Source of the DNA: Aquincola tertiaricarbonis
GTDB lineage: Bacteria > Pseudomonadota > Gammaproteobacteria > Burkholderiales > Burkholderiaceae_C
Assembly (NCBI RefSeq): GCF_000969605.1
Contig: NZ_JZUE01000012.1
Span: 62,001-126,000 of the forward strand
DNA: 64,000 bases
Direction of reading: 5' to 3'
In this document: piece after piece, positions 10,665 through 21,220 of the stretch
How the letters are laid out: every line of letters starts with the position of its first letter
Position numbering within the stretch: position 1 is the first letter of the stretch
Position numbers and translations under genes: made by a program
Notes under the pieces: model-generated
The model's database searches: none
Seen by the model: the letters and a program-made list of their open reading frames with translations, nothing else
What the model was told of the DNA's origin: nothing

Positions 10665-11654
10665 TCACCAACTCAAAACGATCTTGCCGACATGGCTGCT
10701 CGATTCCATCAGCGCATGGGCGTCCGCCGCCTGTGCTGCCGGAAACACCTTGTGGATCACCGGCTTGACGCGCCCGGCCTCGATCAGCGGCCACACGGTG
10801 GCGCGCAGTTCCTGGGCCAGCACGGTCTTGTAGGCCACCGAGCGCGGACGCAGCGTGGAGCCGACGATGGCGATGCGCTTGCGCAGCACCAGGCCAGCGT
10901 CGAAGCTGCTCTTGGTGCCGCCCTGCACGGCGATCAGCGCCAGGCGGCCGTCGGTGGCCAGGCACTCGATCTCGCGGCCGACGTAGTCGCCGGCCACCAT
11001 GTCGAGCACCACGTCCGCGCCCTTGCCGCCGGTGATGCGCTGCACCTCGGCCACGAAGTCCTGGGTGCGGTAGTTGATGCCATGGTCGGCACCCAGCTGC
11101 ACGCAGGCGGCCACCTTGTCGTCGCTGCCCGCGGTGACGATCACGCTGGCGCCGATGGCCTTGGCCAGTGCGATGGCGGTGGTGCCGATGCCGCTCGAGC
11201 CGCCCTGCACCAGCAGCGTCTCGCCTGCCTTCAGCCCCGCGATGTGGAAGACGTTCTGCCACACGGTGAAGAAGGTCTCCGGCAGGGCCGCGGCCTCGAC
11301 GTCGGACAGGCCGGCCGGAATCGGCAGGCACTGGCCGGCAGGCGCGGTGCACAGCTCGGCATAACCGCCGCCGGCCACCAGGGCGCACACGCGGTCGCCG
11401 ATCTTCAGGCCGGCGGCGGCCAGGTCGTCGTCGCTGCCGGCGGCCACCGTGCCGGCCACTTCCAGGCCCGGCAGGTCCGAAGCACCGGGCGGCGGCGGAT
11501 AGGCGCCCTTGCGCTGCAGCACGTCGGGGCGGTTGATGCCCGCGGCCTTCACCGCGATCAGCAACTCACCCTTGGCGGGCGCGGGGTCGGGCCGCTGCAC
11601 GAGGCGCAGTACTTCAGGACCGCCGCCGGGCCCCGCGATCTCGATAGCGTTCAT
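10665..11654 (-). CDS. zinc-free MDR quinone oxidoreductase (PIG3-like)
   Basis: Medium-chain dehydrogenase/reductase of the quinone oxidoreductase / TP53I3 (PIG3) type, predicted to reduce quinones with NADPH. From ATG 11654 ([18 protein letters not shown]) it has 329 residues. The frame runs further upstream, but the family N-terminus begins here. Visible motifs are [25 protein letters not shown], the nucleotide-binding [21 protein letters not shown] and [11 protein letters not shown]. No catalytic-zinc Cys/His set is present, as expected for the subgroup. It lies 52 bp after pnp and 7 bp before tpiA. The physiological substrate is unknown. Confidence 0.9.
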   Translation of the reverse strand: MNAIEIAGPGGGPEVLRLVQRPDPAPAKGELLIAVKAAGINRPDVLQRKGAYPPPPGASDLPGLEVAGTVAAGSDDDLAAAGLKIGDRVCALVAGGGYAELCTAPAGQCLPIPAGLSDVEAAALPETFFTVWQNVFHIAGLKAGETLLVQGGSSGIGTTAIALAKAIGASVIVTAGSDDKVAACVQLGADHGINYRTQDFVAEVQRITGGKGADVVLDMVAGDYVGREIECLATDGRLALIAVQGGTKSSFDAGLVLRKRIAIVGSTLRPRSVAYKTVLAQELRATVWPLIEAGRVKPVIHKVFPAAQAADAHALMESSSHVGKIVLSW

Positions 11655-11706
11655 CGGAATACTCCGTGCCAGGCCGCGGCGGCCGAAGCTGCCGCGGCAC
11701 CTTGGC

Positions 11707-14016
<2,310 letters not shown>

Positions 14017-14095
14017 GGGTTCTTCTCCGGTTGTCAGGCGCCTGGGCGGGCGGCGCCTACGGCCCGGGGCAGGCTCATCGTTGTTGGCGCAATGC

Positions 14096-14138
14096 CATTC
14101 CACCGGGGCCGGCGGGGCCGCGAGACCCCGGTGGAATG
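14096..14138 (-). promoter_or_regulatory. pnp leader hairpin, candidate RNase III site
   Basis: A perfect inverted repeat with 13-nt arms (14096-14108 and 14126-14138, CATTCCACCGGGG and its complement) and a 17-nt G/C-rich spacer lies in the pnp 5' leader. In E. coli the pnp leader forms a long stem cut by RNase III, which lets PNPase repress its own mRNA. The position here is equivalent. There is no T tract, so it is not a normal terminator. The RNase III role is inferred from position. Confidence 0.6.
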
Positions 14139-14170
14139 ACACAGCAGCGCCGTGGACGAACCAGCTCCAA

Positions 14171-14209
14171 AACGCAAAGAGCCTGTGCTGGAGATTCCAG
14201 ACAGGCTCT
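14171..14209 (-). terminator. rpsO intrinsic terminator
   Basis: Immediately after the rpsO stop, the minus strand has AGAGCCTGT (14209-14201), an inner CTGG/CCAG pairing, then ACAGGCTCT (14186-14178), followed by the T-containing TTGCGTTTT. The 9-bp stem plus downstream T residues fit a Rho-independent terminator between rpsO and pnp. As in E. coli it would allow partial read-through into pnp. Confidence 0.7.
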
Positions 14210-14226
14210 CGGCATGCATTCGGTGC

Positions 14227-14496
14227 TTACTTGCGCAGGCCCAGCTTCTGGATCAGCGCGGTGTAGCGGTCGCTGTTGCGGTCCTTCAGGTAGGCCAGCA
14301 GGCGCTTGCGCTGGTTGACCATCTTCAGCAGGCCGCGGCGGCCGTGGTGGTCCTTGGCGTGCAGCTTGAAGTGGGGGGTCAGCTCGTTGATGCGGTTGGT
14401 CAGCAGGGCCACTTGCACTTCGGGGGAGCCGGTGTCGGCCGCGCCGCGCGCATGCGCCTGGATGATGTCTGCCTTCTTGGTGTCGGCGGTTGCCAT
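14227..14496 (-). CDS. rpsO: 30S ribosomal protein S15
   Basis: Primary 16S-rRNA-binding protein of the small subunit (89 residues, exactly the family length). Diagnostic segments are [24 protein letters not shown], then [22 protein letters not shown] and the C-terminal [12 protein letters not shown]. It is the first gene of the rpsO-pnp pair and is followed at once by a terminator-like hairpin. In E. coli S15 represses its own translation; no matching leader pseudoknot was worked out here. Confidence 0.98.
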   Translation of the reverse strand: MATADTKKADIIQAHARGAADTGSPEVQVALLTNRINELTPHFKLHAKDHHGRRGLLKMVNQRKRLLAYLKDRNSDRYTALIQKLGLRK

Positions 14497-14618
14497 GGTG
14501 TGTTCCTGGTAATCGAGGCGCCATGCGCAAACCTGCGGCAGGACGGTCTCGGGTTCAACTTGCGGTCACGGGTGAAACCGACCCATGCCGTGCGAAATCC
14601 CTTTTGGGGAACCGGCGA

Positions 14619-15770
14619 TTATATGGCAAGCGCGTCAGACAGGCGCTGCAGGCCTTGCTGCAGCCGCGCCGGGTCGCGCGAGGCGAAGCACCAGCGCAGC
14701 CAGCCCTCCCCTTCATCGCCGAAGGCCGCGCCGGGTGCCAGCCCCAGGCCGTGCCGGCTCACCAGCCGCTTGGCCAGGGCCAGCGAATCAGGCTCACCCT
14801 CCACCCGGAAGAAGCCGTACAACCCGCCCAGCGGCGTGGCCACCTGCACCCGCGGCATGGCGGCCAGGCCGGGCAGCAGGGTGTCGCGGCAGGCCTGGAA
14901 GCGGCCCACCAGCTCGGGCACGAAAGCATCGGCGATGCGCAATGCCGCCTGGCCGCCGCGCTGCACGAAGACCGGCGCGCAGGAGCTGTTGAACTCGATC
15001 AGCTTGCCCACGTCGTCCAGGCAGCCCTCGGGCAGCACCAGCCATCCCAGGCGCCAGCCGGTCATCAGGAAGCTCTTGGAGAAGCTGTGCACCACCACCA
15101 CGCGGTCCTGCGGCTCGGTGATGTCGAGGAAGCTGGGCGCGGCATGGCCCTCGCCGAACCACACCCGCTCGTACACCTCGTCGGCGACGATCCAGGTGCC
15201 GGTGCGGCGGCAGTGGTCCAGCAGCGCCCGCTGCTCGGCGCGGGTGAGCGTCCAGCCCGTCGGGTTGTTGGGCGCATTGACCAGCAGCACCCGCGTGCGC
15301 GGCGTGACGGCCGCCAGCAGTTCGCCCAGGTCGAGGCCCCAGGCGCCCTCCTTGCCCGGACGCAACGGCACGCGGGTGACGGTGGCGCCCAGGATGGCCG
15401 GCTGCGCGGTGAGGTTGGGCCACACCGGCACCACCGCCACCACCTCGTCGCCCGGGCCCAGCAGCATCTGCATCGCCACCATCAGGGCGGTGACGCCGGA
15501 GGAGGTGACGGCGATGCGGTCGACATCCACCGGCCGGTGCAGGCCGCTGGTGTAGGCGGCCAGCGCGGCGCGCAGCTCCGGCAGGCCGAGGTTGTGCGAG
15601 TAGAAGGTTTCTCCGCGCGCCAGCGCCTGGGCGGCGGCGTCGCGCACCTCGGCGGGCGTGACCTCGTCGCTTTCGCCGAACCAGAAGGCCAGCACGTCGC
15701 TGCGGTCGAGGCCGGCATTGGCCACCTCGCGGATCTTGGAGGCGGGCAGGTCGGCGATCGCGGGGCGCAT
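14619..15770 (-). CDS. pyridoxal-phosphate aminotransferase, class I/II
   Basis: Fold-type I aminotransferase of the aspartate/aromatic superfamily (383 residues). ATG 15770 (MRPAIADLPASKIREVANAG) is preceded by AGGAG at good spacing; the frame extends further upstream without support. Visible motifs are the GPGDEVVAVVPVWPN segment, NAPNNPTGW with the carboxylate/PLP region, DEVYERVWF with the PLP-pyridine Asp, and SFSKSFLMTGWRLGW with the PLP-binding Lys. Substrate specificity cannot be read from the sequence. It lies 29 bp after the ABC substrate-binding protein gene on the same strand, which suggests use of an imported amino acid. Confidence 0.9.
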   Translation of the reverse strand: MRPAIADLPASKIREVANAGLDRSDVLAFWFGESDEVTPAEVRDAAAQALARGETFYSHNLGLPELRAALAAYTSGLHRPVDVDRIAVTSSGVTALMVAMQMLLGPGDEVVAVVPVWPNLTAQPAILGATVTRVPLRPGKEGAWGLDLGELLAAVTPRTRVLLVNAPNNPTGWTLTRAEQRALLDHCRRTGTWIVADEVYERVWFGEGHAAPSFLDITEPQDRVVVVHSFSKSFLMTGWRLGWLVLPEGCLDDVGKLIEFNSSCAPVFVQRGGQAALRIADAFVPELVGRFQACRDTLLPGLAAMPRVQVATPLGGLYGFFRVEGEPDSLALAKRLVSRHGLGLAPGAAFGDEGEGWLRWCFASRDPARLQQGLQRLSDALAI

Positions 15771-15799
15771 GGCGGGTACTCCTGGAACGGGTTGGAAGG

Positions 15800-17143
15800 T
15801 CAGGGCCGGGTCATCTGGCAGCTGGTGGGCTGCTCCACCTCGGCGGGCTTGAGCTGGCGCACCACGCGGAAGCCGTAGCCGGAGCCTTCCACGTCGAAGC
15901 GCACGCCGGGCGTGCCGGCCTTTTCCATCACGCTGACGACCAGCGGCTGCTGGAACTGGTGGTCGGCCGCGCGCATGGTGCCGCCGTGGAAGCCGCCGAA
16001 GGGCTTGCTGTCGAGCTTGGCGCCTTCCAGCGCGCGGGCCACGGCGGCGGGGTCGGCGGTGCCGGCCTTCTCCAGCGCGCGGGCCAGCAGCTCGATCATC
16101 GACTGCATGCGGGCATGCACGTAGTCGTCGCGCGGGTCGGGGAAGCGTTGGCGGAACGACTGGTAGAACGCATCGGAGGCCTGGCCGCCGAGGTTGGGCA
16201 CCCATTCAGCCACCGCCAGCACCGTGCCCACGCCAGCGTCGCCAATGGCCGCGGGCGCACCCAGCGCATTGCCGTAGAAGGTGTAGAACTTGACCGGCGC
16301 GCCGGCATCACGCACCGCCTTGACCAGCAGCGTGAGGTCGTTGCCCCAATTGCCGGTGAGCACCGCCTGCGCGCCGCTGGCGCGGATCTTGGCGGCATAG
16401 GGCAGGAAATCCTTCACCCGGCCCATGGGATGCAGCTCGTCGCCGACGAACTCGATGTCGGGTCGCTTGGCCTGCAGCATGGCGCGCGCCTGCTTGAGCA
16501 CCTGCTGGCCGAAGCTGTAGTCCTGGCCGATCAGGTACACCTTCTTGACCGAGCCGTCGTCGCGCAGCGCATCGGTGAGCGCGGCCAGGCGCATGTCGGT
16601 GTGGGCGTCGAAGCGGAAGTGCCAGAAGCTGCACTTCTCGTTGGTCAGCGCGGTGTCCACCGCCGAGTAGTTGAGGAACAGCGCGCGCTGCTGGGGCTCA
16701 CGCTGGTTGTGCTTGTCCAGCGCGTCGATGATGGCCGCGGCGGTGGCCGAGCTGTTGCCCTGGGCGATGAAGGCGATGCGGCGGTCGAGCGCGGCGCGCA
16801 GCATGGCCAGCGCCTCCTCGGTGTTGCCCTTGCTGTCCAGCCGCACCAGCTCCAGCGGCCGCGCGCCATCGGCCAGCTTGACGCCGCCGCGGGCATTCAC
16901 CCGCTCCACCGCCCACAGCAGGTTGCGGAACACCGCCTCGCCGGCATTGGCGAACGGGCCCGAGAGGCCTTCGATCATCGCGATGCGGATGGGCTCGCGG
17001 CCGGCGGGCACGGTGGAGGCGGCGGCGTTCGCGGCGGGCTGGGCCTGCACCACGGCGCCGGCCAGCAGCAAGGCGCCCGCGGCCAGCAGGCGGCTGCGGC
17101 GCAGGACGGAAACGGCGGCGTTCTTCAAGGGTCGGGGCATCAA
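15800..17143 (-). CDS. branched-chain amino acid-type ABC substrate-binding protein
   Basis: Periplasmic binding protein of the Leu/Ile/Val (LivJ-like, periplasmic-binding type 1) family, 447 residues. The N-terminus has a basic region, a hydrophobic core (LLAAGALLLAGAVVQA) and a likely signal peptidase site after AQA. The family segment IRIAMIEGLSGPFANAGEAVFRNLLWAVERVN is present, followed by DSKGNTEEAL and LIGQDYSFGQQVLKQAR. No LivHMGF permease or ATPase genes are next to it, so it must be an orphan or share a permease elsewhere. The ligand is unknown. It probably shares an operon with the downstream aminotransferase. Confidence 0.88.
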   Translation of the reverse strand: MMPRPLKNAAVSVLRRSRLLAAGALLLAGAVVQAQPAANAAASTVPAGREPIRIAMIEGLSGPFANAGEAVFRNLLWAVERVNARGGVKLADGARPLELVRLDSKGNTEEALAMLRAALDRRIAFIAQGNSSATAAAIIDALDKHNQREPQQRALFLNYSAVDTALTNEKCSFWHFRFDAHTDMRLAALTDALRDDGSVKKVYLIGQDYSFGQQVLKQARAMLQAKRPDIEFVGDELHPMGRVKDFLPYAAKIRASGAQAVLTGNWGNDLTLLVKAVRDAGAPVKFYTFYGNALGAPAAIGDAGVGTVLAVAEWVPNLGGQASDAFYQSFRQRFPDPRDDYVHARMQSMIELLARALEKAGTADPAAVARALEGAKLDSKPFGGFHGGTMRAADHQFQQPLVVSVMEKAGTPGVRFDVEGSGYGFRVVRQLKPAEVEQPTSCQMTRP

Positions 17144-17275
17144 TCGGCAAGGCGCTGTTCAGGAGGCGGCGGATTGTAGGGAGGCGGGCAGTGTCACCAA
17201 GATGGGCAAGCCGGGCCGGGAAAAGCACGAATCTGGTGCGCGCCGAGCTTTCTCGCAGATTCGCCTCAAGCGACC

Positions 17276-17293
17276 TCGGACCCACGCCGACAA
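17276..17293 (+). promoter_or_regulatory. candidate sigma-28 (FliA) promoter of the chemoreceptor gene
   Basis: TCAA at 17276-17279 and GCCGACAA at 17286-17293 resemble the flagellar sigma-28 elements; the second differs from GCCGATAA at one base. The gap between TCAA and GCCGACAA is shorter than the usual 15 nt, so the -35 part is weak; the -10-like octamer is the main evidence. The chemoreceptor start codon lies 35 nt downstream, and such genes are normally FliA-dependent. Confidence 0.4.
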
Positions 17294-17327
17294 CCCGGTC
17301 AGTTGTCCACGATGTGAGGGTTTCTTG

Positions 17328-18889
17328 ATGCTCAGCCGCCTGTCCGTCCGCCACCGCCTGCTCGCCGCCTTCGGGCTGGTACTGGTGCTGTTGCTGGGCA
17401 TCGCCGCCCTGGGTGCGCATGGGGTGGGTCAGGCCCGCGGCGGGGTGGAGGTGCTGCAGCAGCGCATCCTTCCGGCGCAGGCGCATGCCAGCGCGGCCGA
17501 GCAGCAGCTGTGGCGCGCCCGTGCCGCCGAGCAGACGATGGTGGCCAACAACCTGGACAACGAGGCCATTGCAGCCGCCCGCAAGACCTGGGACGAGGCC
17601 CTGCAGGCCGCCGGCACCGAACTGTCCGCCGTGGCCACCACGATGGCCGATGCCCCGCTGGCCACCCACCTGGACGCCGTGGCCGGCCATGTGAAGGCCT
17701 ACCGCGCCGCTTACGAGGCCTTCTACAAGGACCTGACCGGCGCCCGCTTCCCGGATGCCCGCGAGGCCACGGCGGCGCTGGGCGAGGTCAACGACCATTT
17801 CAAGGCCGCCGAGACCCGCCTGGCCGAGGCGCGCCGGCAGGTGGACCGGCCTCGGCCACGCTGGGCGCCGGCGTGGACCTGCTGACCGGCCGCGTGCAGA
17901 CCGCACTGCTGGGCTTCGCCCTGCTGGCCGTGGCCTGCGCGGTGGGCGCCGGTTATGCGGTGGGCCGCTCCATCCTGGCCACGCTGGCCTCGGTGCGGCA
18001 GATCGCGGCGTACATCGCGGCGGGCGACCTGACGCGCACCGTGGTGGTGGAAGGCGGCACCGAGACCGCGCAGACGCTGGGCTCGCTGGCGCAGATGAGT
18101 GCCGCGCTGCGCGCCATCGTGGCCGACGTGCGCGGCAGCGCCGACAGCATCCAGGTGGCCAGCAGCGAGGTGGCCACCGGCAACCTGGACCTGAGCCAGC
18201 GCACCGAGGCCACCGCGGGCAACCTGCAGGAGGTGAGCAGCGCCATCGACGTGCTGACCCACAACGTGCACCACTCGGCCACCGCGGCCCAGCAGGCCAA
18301 CCAGCTGGCCCATGACGCGGCCGAGGTGGCCGAGCGGGGCGGCGCGGTGGTGTCGCAGGTGGTGGCCACGATGGAGGAGATCCACGGCAGCTCGCGCCAG
18401 ATCGTGGACATCATCGGCGTGATCGACGGCATCGCCTTCCAGACCAACATCCTGGCCCTGAACGCGGCGGTGGAAGCCGCCCGCGCCGGCGAGCAGGGCC
18501 GCGGCTTCGCGGTGGTGGCCTCGGAAGTGCGCAGCCTGGCGCAGCGCAGCGCCGCGGCGGCGCAGCAGATCAAGCAGCTCATCAACACCAGCGTGTCGCG
18601 GGTGGATGCCGGCGCCCGGCTGGTGAAGGAAGCCGGCGACACCATGGGCGAGCTGGTGGGCAGCGTGCGGCGGGTGGAAAGCACCATCGGCGACATCCAC
18701 ACCCGCGTGACCGAAGTGAGCCAGGGCATCGACGCCATCACCGGCCGCGTGTCCAACGTGGACCAGATGACGCAGCAGAACGCGGCACTGGTGGAGCAGT
18801 CGGCCGCCGCGGCCGATGCGCTGAAGGAAAACGCCAACCGCCTGGCGAAGGCGGTGGCCAGCTTCCGCGTGGCGCCCCAGGCCGCCTGA
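17328..18889 (+). pseudogene. methyl-accepting chemotaxis protein, frameshifted
   Basis: Membrane chemoreceptor split over two frames. From ATG 17328 ([21 protein letters not shown] upstream) the frame encodes TM1 (about residues 9-30) and a helical four-helix-bundle-type periplasmic domain, then meets a stop at 17883-17885. The rest continues in the -1 frame from about 17849: TM2 ([22 protein letters not shown]), a HAMP-like linker and a full signalling domain with the hairpin tip [22 protein letters not shown]. One missing base in the GTGGACCGGCC run near 17848 would restore a 520-residue protein. No other damage is visible, so either a recent loss or a sequence error is possible. Confidence 0.85.
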
Positions 18890-18923
18890 TCGCTCGACGG
18901 CGCGCGGCCGGGGCGCCGTGCCC

Positions 18924-19235
18924 TCAGTTCGCTGCCGGCTCCACCGTGGTGACCGCGTAGCCGCCCTCCACCTTCTCCGCGCGGAAGCGGATGCGGTCGC
19001 CCGGCTTTACCTGCTGCAGCAGCGCGGCATCCGGCGCGCGGAACACCATCGTCATCGCCGGCATGTCCAGGTGGCGGATCTCGGCATGCCGGATGGTGAT
19101 GCGGCCGGCCTGCACATCCACCTTGCGCACTTCGCCATCGGTCAGCGCGGGTGTGCCCGCCTGGGCCCAGGCCAGGCCACCGGCCAGCGAAAGAGCCAGT
19201 GCGGCCAGGTGCTTGCTCATCTTGTGCATCGTCAT
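18924..19235 (-). CDS. CusF-like periplasmic copper-binding protein
   Basis: Small periplasmic metal carrier of the CusF/CusX family (103 residues from ATG 19235). The start is chosen because it overlaps the preceding cupredoxin stop as ATGA (19235-19232); ATGs at 19229 and 19220 are alternatives. A signal peptide (KHLAALALSLAGGLAWAQA) precedes an OB-like domain. The Cu(I) site elements of CusF appear as His in HAEIRHLDMPAMTMVF, with the conserved M-x-M pattern and aromatic neighbour. The later KPGDRIRFRAEKVEGGY is also family-typical. It is the last gene of the copper module. Confidence 0.88.
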   Translation of the reverse strand: MTMHKMSKHLAALALSLAGGLAWAQAGTPALTDGEVRKVDVQAGRITIRHAEIRHLDMPAMTMVFRAPDAALLQQVKPGDRIRFRAEKVEGGYAVTTVEPAAN

Positions 19236-19750
19236 GCTCCCACGGTGATGTGGCCGACCATGCCGGCCTGGTAATGGCCTGCGATCAGGCAGGCGAACTC
19301 GAACTGGCCGGCGCGGTTGAAGTGCCACACCAGCTCCCCGGTGCGCCCCGGCGGCACATGGGCCATCCAGGGCTCGTCGTGTTCCATGTCGGGAAACTTC
19401 ATCATCAGCTCGGCATGCGCGCGGTTTTCCTCACGCGTGCCGATGACGAACTCGTGCATCGCGCGGCCGGTGTTGGCCACGCGAAAGCGCAGCGTCTCGC
19501 CCAGCGCCACGCGCAGCTGCGCGGGCTCGAAGCGCATGCTGTCCAGCATCTTCACCGCCACCGTGCGGCGCACCGCCTCGGGCCGGCCGGCGATGCCCCA
19601 GGGCTTCTGCTCGGGCGGGGCGGCGGCCGCGGGCTTGCCGCCATGCGGTGCCTCGCCGTGCGCATGGGCGCGGCGTGGCAGGCTGCCAGCGGCCAGCAGC
19701 AGCGCAGCCGCGGGCAGGCCCAGCGTCATCGAACGTCGTTGTGTCTTCAT
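19232..19750 (-). CDS. cupredoxin-like copper protein
   Basis: Secreted cupredoxin-fold protein (172 residues from ATG 19750, which has AGGAG upstream). After a signal peptide ending near RRAHA there is a His/Ala/Pro linker and a plastocyanin-like domain. Copper ligands are visible as the His of MHEFVIG and the C-terminal loop FEFACLIAGHYQAGM (Cys, His, Met spacing of a type 1 site). A Met/His segment MMKFPDMEHDEPWMAH probably adds metal contacts. It lies 25 bp after the multicopper oxidase and overlaps the CusF-like gene by 4 bp. It could pass electrons or copper to the oxidase. Confidence 0.88.
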   Translation of the reverse strand: MKTQRRSMTLGLPAAALLLAAGSLPRRAHAHGEAPHGGKPAAAAPPEQKPWGIAGRPEAVRRTVAVKMLDSMRFEPAQLRVALGETLRFRVANTGRAMHEFVIGTREENRAHAELMMKFPDMEHDEPWMAHVPPGRTGELVWHFNRAGQFEFACLIAGHYQAGMVGHITVGA

Positions 19751-19775
19751 GCTTGCTCCTGTGGATGGCCGGCCT

Positions 19776-21188
19776 TCAATGCGCATGGCCACCGGCCGGC
19801 TTGCGCACCTGCACTTCCACCGGCCGGGCGGGCACGGCGGCGGGTGGCATGGAGGTGCCGCCACTGGCCGCGGGCGCCTGCGCCGGCGTGGCCAGCGGGC
19901 CGGCGAACTCATGGGCCACGGTGCCGGGCGGATGCTGGAACCAGCCGGGGTCGGTGTAGTCGCCCGGGCGCTGGCCACGGCGCACCTTGAGCACGCTGAA
20001 CATGCCGCCCATGCCCACGGCGCCGAAGGGACCGGTGCCGGTCATCATCGCGGCGGTGTTGTCGGGCAGCGGCATCTCCATCTCGGTCATGTCCTTCATG
20101 CCGCGCTCGCCCATCACCATGTAGTCGGGGATCAGCTGCGTGACTTGCCGCGCCACGCCGCTGTGGTCCACGCCGATCATGGTGGGCACGTCGTGGCCCA
20201 TCGCATTCATGGTGTGGTGGCTCTTGTGGCAGTGGAAGGCCCAGTCGCCCTCCTCGTCGGCCAGGAACTCGAACTGCCGCATCTGGCCCACGGCGATGTC
20301 GGTCGTCACCTCGGGCCAGCGGGCACTTCTGGGCACCGGGCCGCCGTCGGTGCCGGTGACGGTGAACTCGTGGCCGTGCAGGTGCATCGGGTGGTTGGTC
20401 ATCGTCAGGTTGCCCACGCGGATGCGCACGCGGTCGTTGTGGCGCACCACCAGCGGGTCGATGCCGGGAAAGATGCGGCTGTTCCAGCTCCACAGGTTGA
20501 AGTCCAGCATCGTCATCACCCGCGGCGTGGCGCTGCCGGGCTCGATGTCGTAGGCATTGAGCAGGAAGCAGAAGTCGCGGTCCACCTCGGCGATGAGCGG
20601 ATGCCGGCCCTTGGGATGGGTGATCCACAGGCCCATCATGCCCATGGCCATCTGCACCATCTCGTCGGCATGCGGGTGGTACATGAAGGTGCCGGGGCGG
20701 CGGGCCACGAACTCGTAGACGAAGGTCTTGCCCGGCGGAATGGCCGGCTGCGTCAGGCCGGTCACGCCGTCCATGCCGTTGGGCAGGCGCTGGCCGTGCC
20801 AGTGGATGGTGGTGACCTCGGGCAGCTTGTTGGTGACGAAGATGCGCACCCGGTCGCCCTCCACCACCTCGATGGTGGGGCCGGGGCTCTGGCCGTTGTA
20901 GCCCCACAGGTGGGCCTGGAAGCCGGGCGTCATCTCGCGCACCACCGGCTCGGCCACCAGGTGGAATTCCTTCACCCCGTTGTTCATGCGCCAGGGCAGC
21001 GTCCAGCCGTTGAGGGTGACCACCGGGTTGTAGGGCCGGCCGTTGGGCGGCTGCAGCGGCGGCATGGTGTCGGGCGATGTCTGCAGCACCGGCTCGGGCA
21101 GCGCAGCCAGCGCCACCTTGCTGACCGCGGCGGTGCTGACGGCCGCGGTGGCCGCGGCGGCGCCGAGAAGATTGCGTCGGGAAAGCAT
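19776..21188 (-). CDS. Tat-exported multicopper oxidase
   Basis: Periplasmic multicopper oxidase (470 residues from ATG 21188), probably a cuprous oxidase or detoxifying enzyme. The N-terminus MLSRRNLLGAAAATAAVS is a twin-arginine signal. The four copper-binding motifs are present in order: HWHG, HPHAD, HPMHLHGHEF and HCHKSHH. The C-terminal copper strand is followed by a Met-rich stretch (VMGERGMKDMTEMEMP, GMGGMF) and a Pro/Ala-rich tail ending in GGHAH, additions seen in CopA-type copper-tolerance oxidases. It lies 32 bp after the TolC-family gene in the same operon. Confidence 0.92.
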   Translation of the reverse strand: MLSRRNLLGAAAATAAVSTAAVSKVALAALPEPVLQTSPDTMPPLQPPNGRPYNPVVTLNGWTLPWRMNNGVKEFHLVAEPVVREMTPGFQAHLWGYNGQSPGPTIEVVEGDRVRIFVTNKLPEVTTIHWHGQRLPNGMDGVTGLTQPAIPPGKTFVYEFVARRPGTFMYHPHADEMVQMAMGMMGLWITHPKGRHPLIAEVDRDFCFLLNAYDIEPGSATPRVMTMLDFNLWSWNSRIFPGIDPLVVRHNDRVRIRVGNLTMTNHPMHLHGHEFTVTGTDGGPVPRSARWPEVTTDIAVGQMRQFEFLADEEGDWAFHCHKSHHTMNAMGHDVPTMIGVDHSGVARQVTQLIPDYMVMGERGMKDMTEMEMPLPDNTAAMMTGTGPFGAVGMGGMFSVLKVRRGQRPGDYTDPGWFQHPPGTVAHEFAGPLATPAQAPAASGGTSMPPAAVPARPVEVQVRKPAGGHAH

Positions 21189-21220
21189 GGGTCGGGTTCC
21201 TTGTGCGGTGTCGGCGGGCT

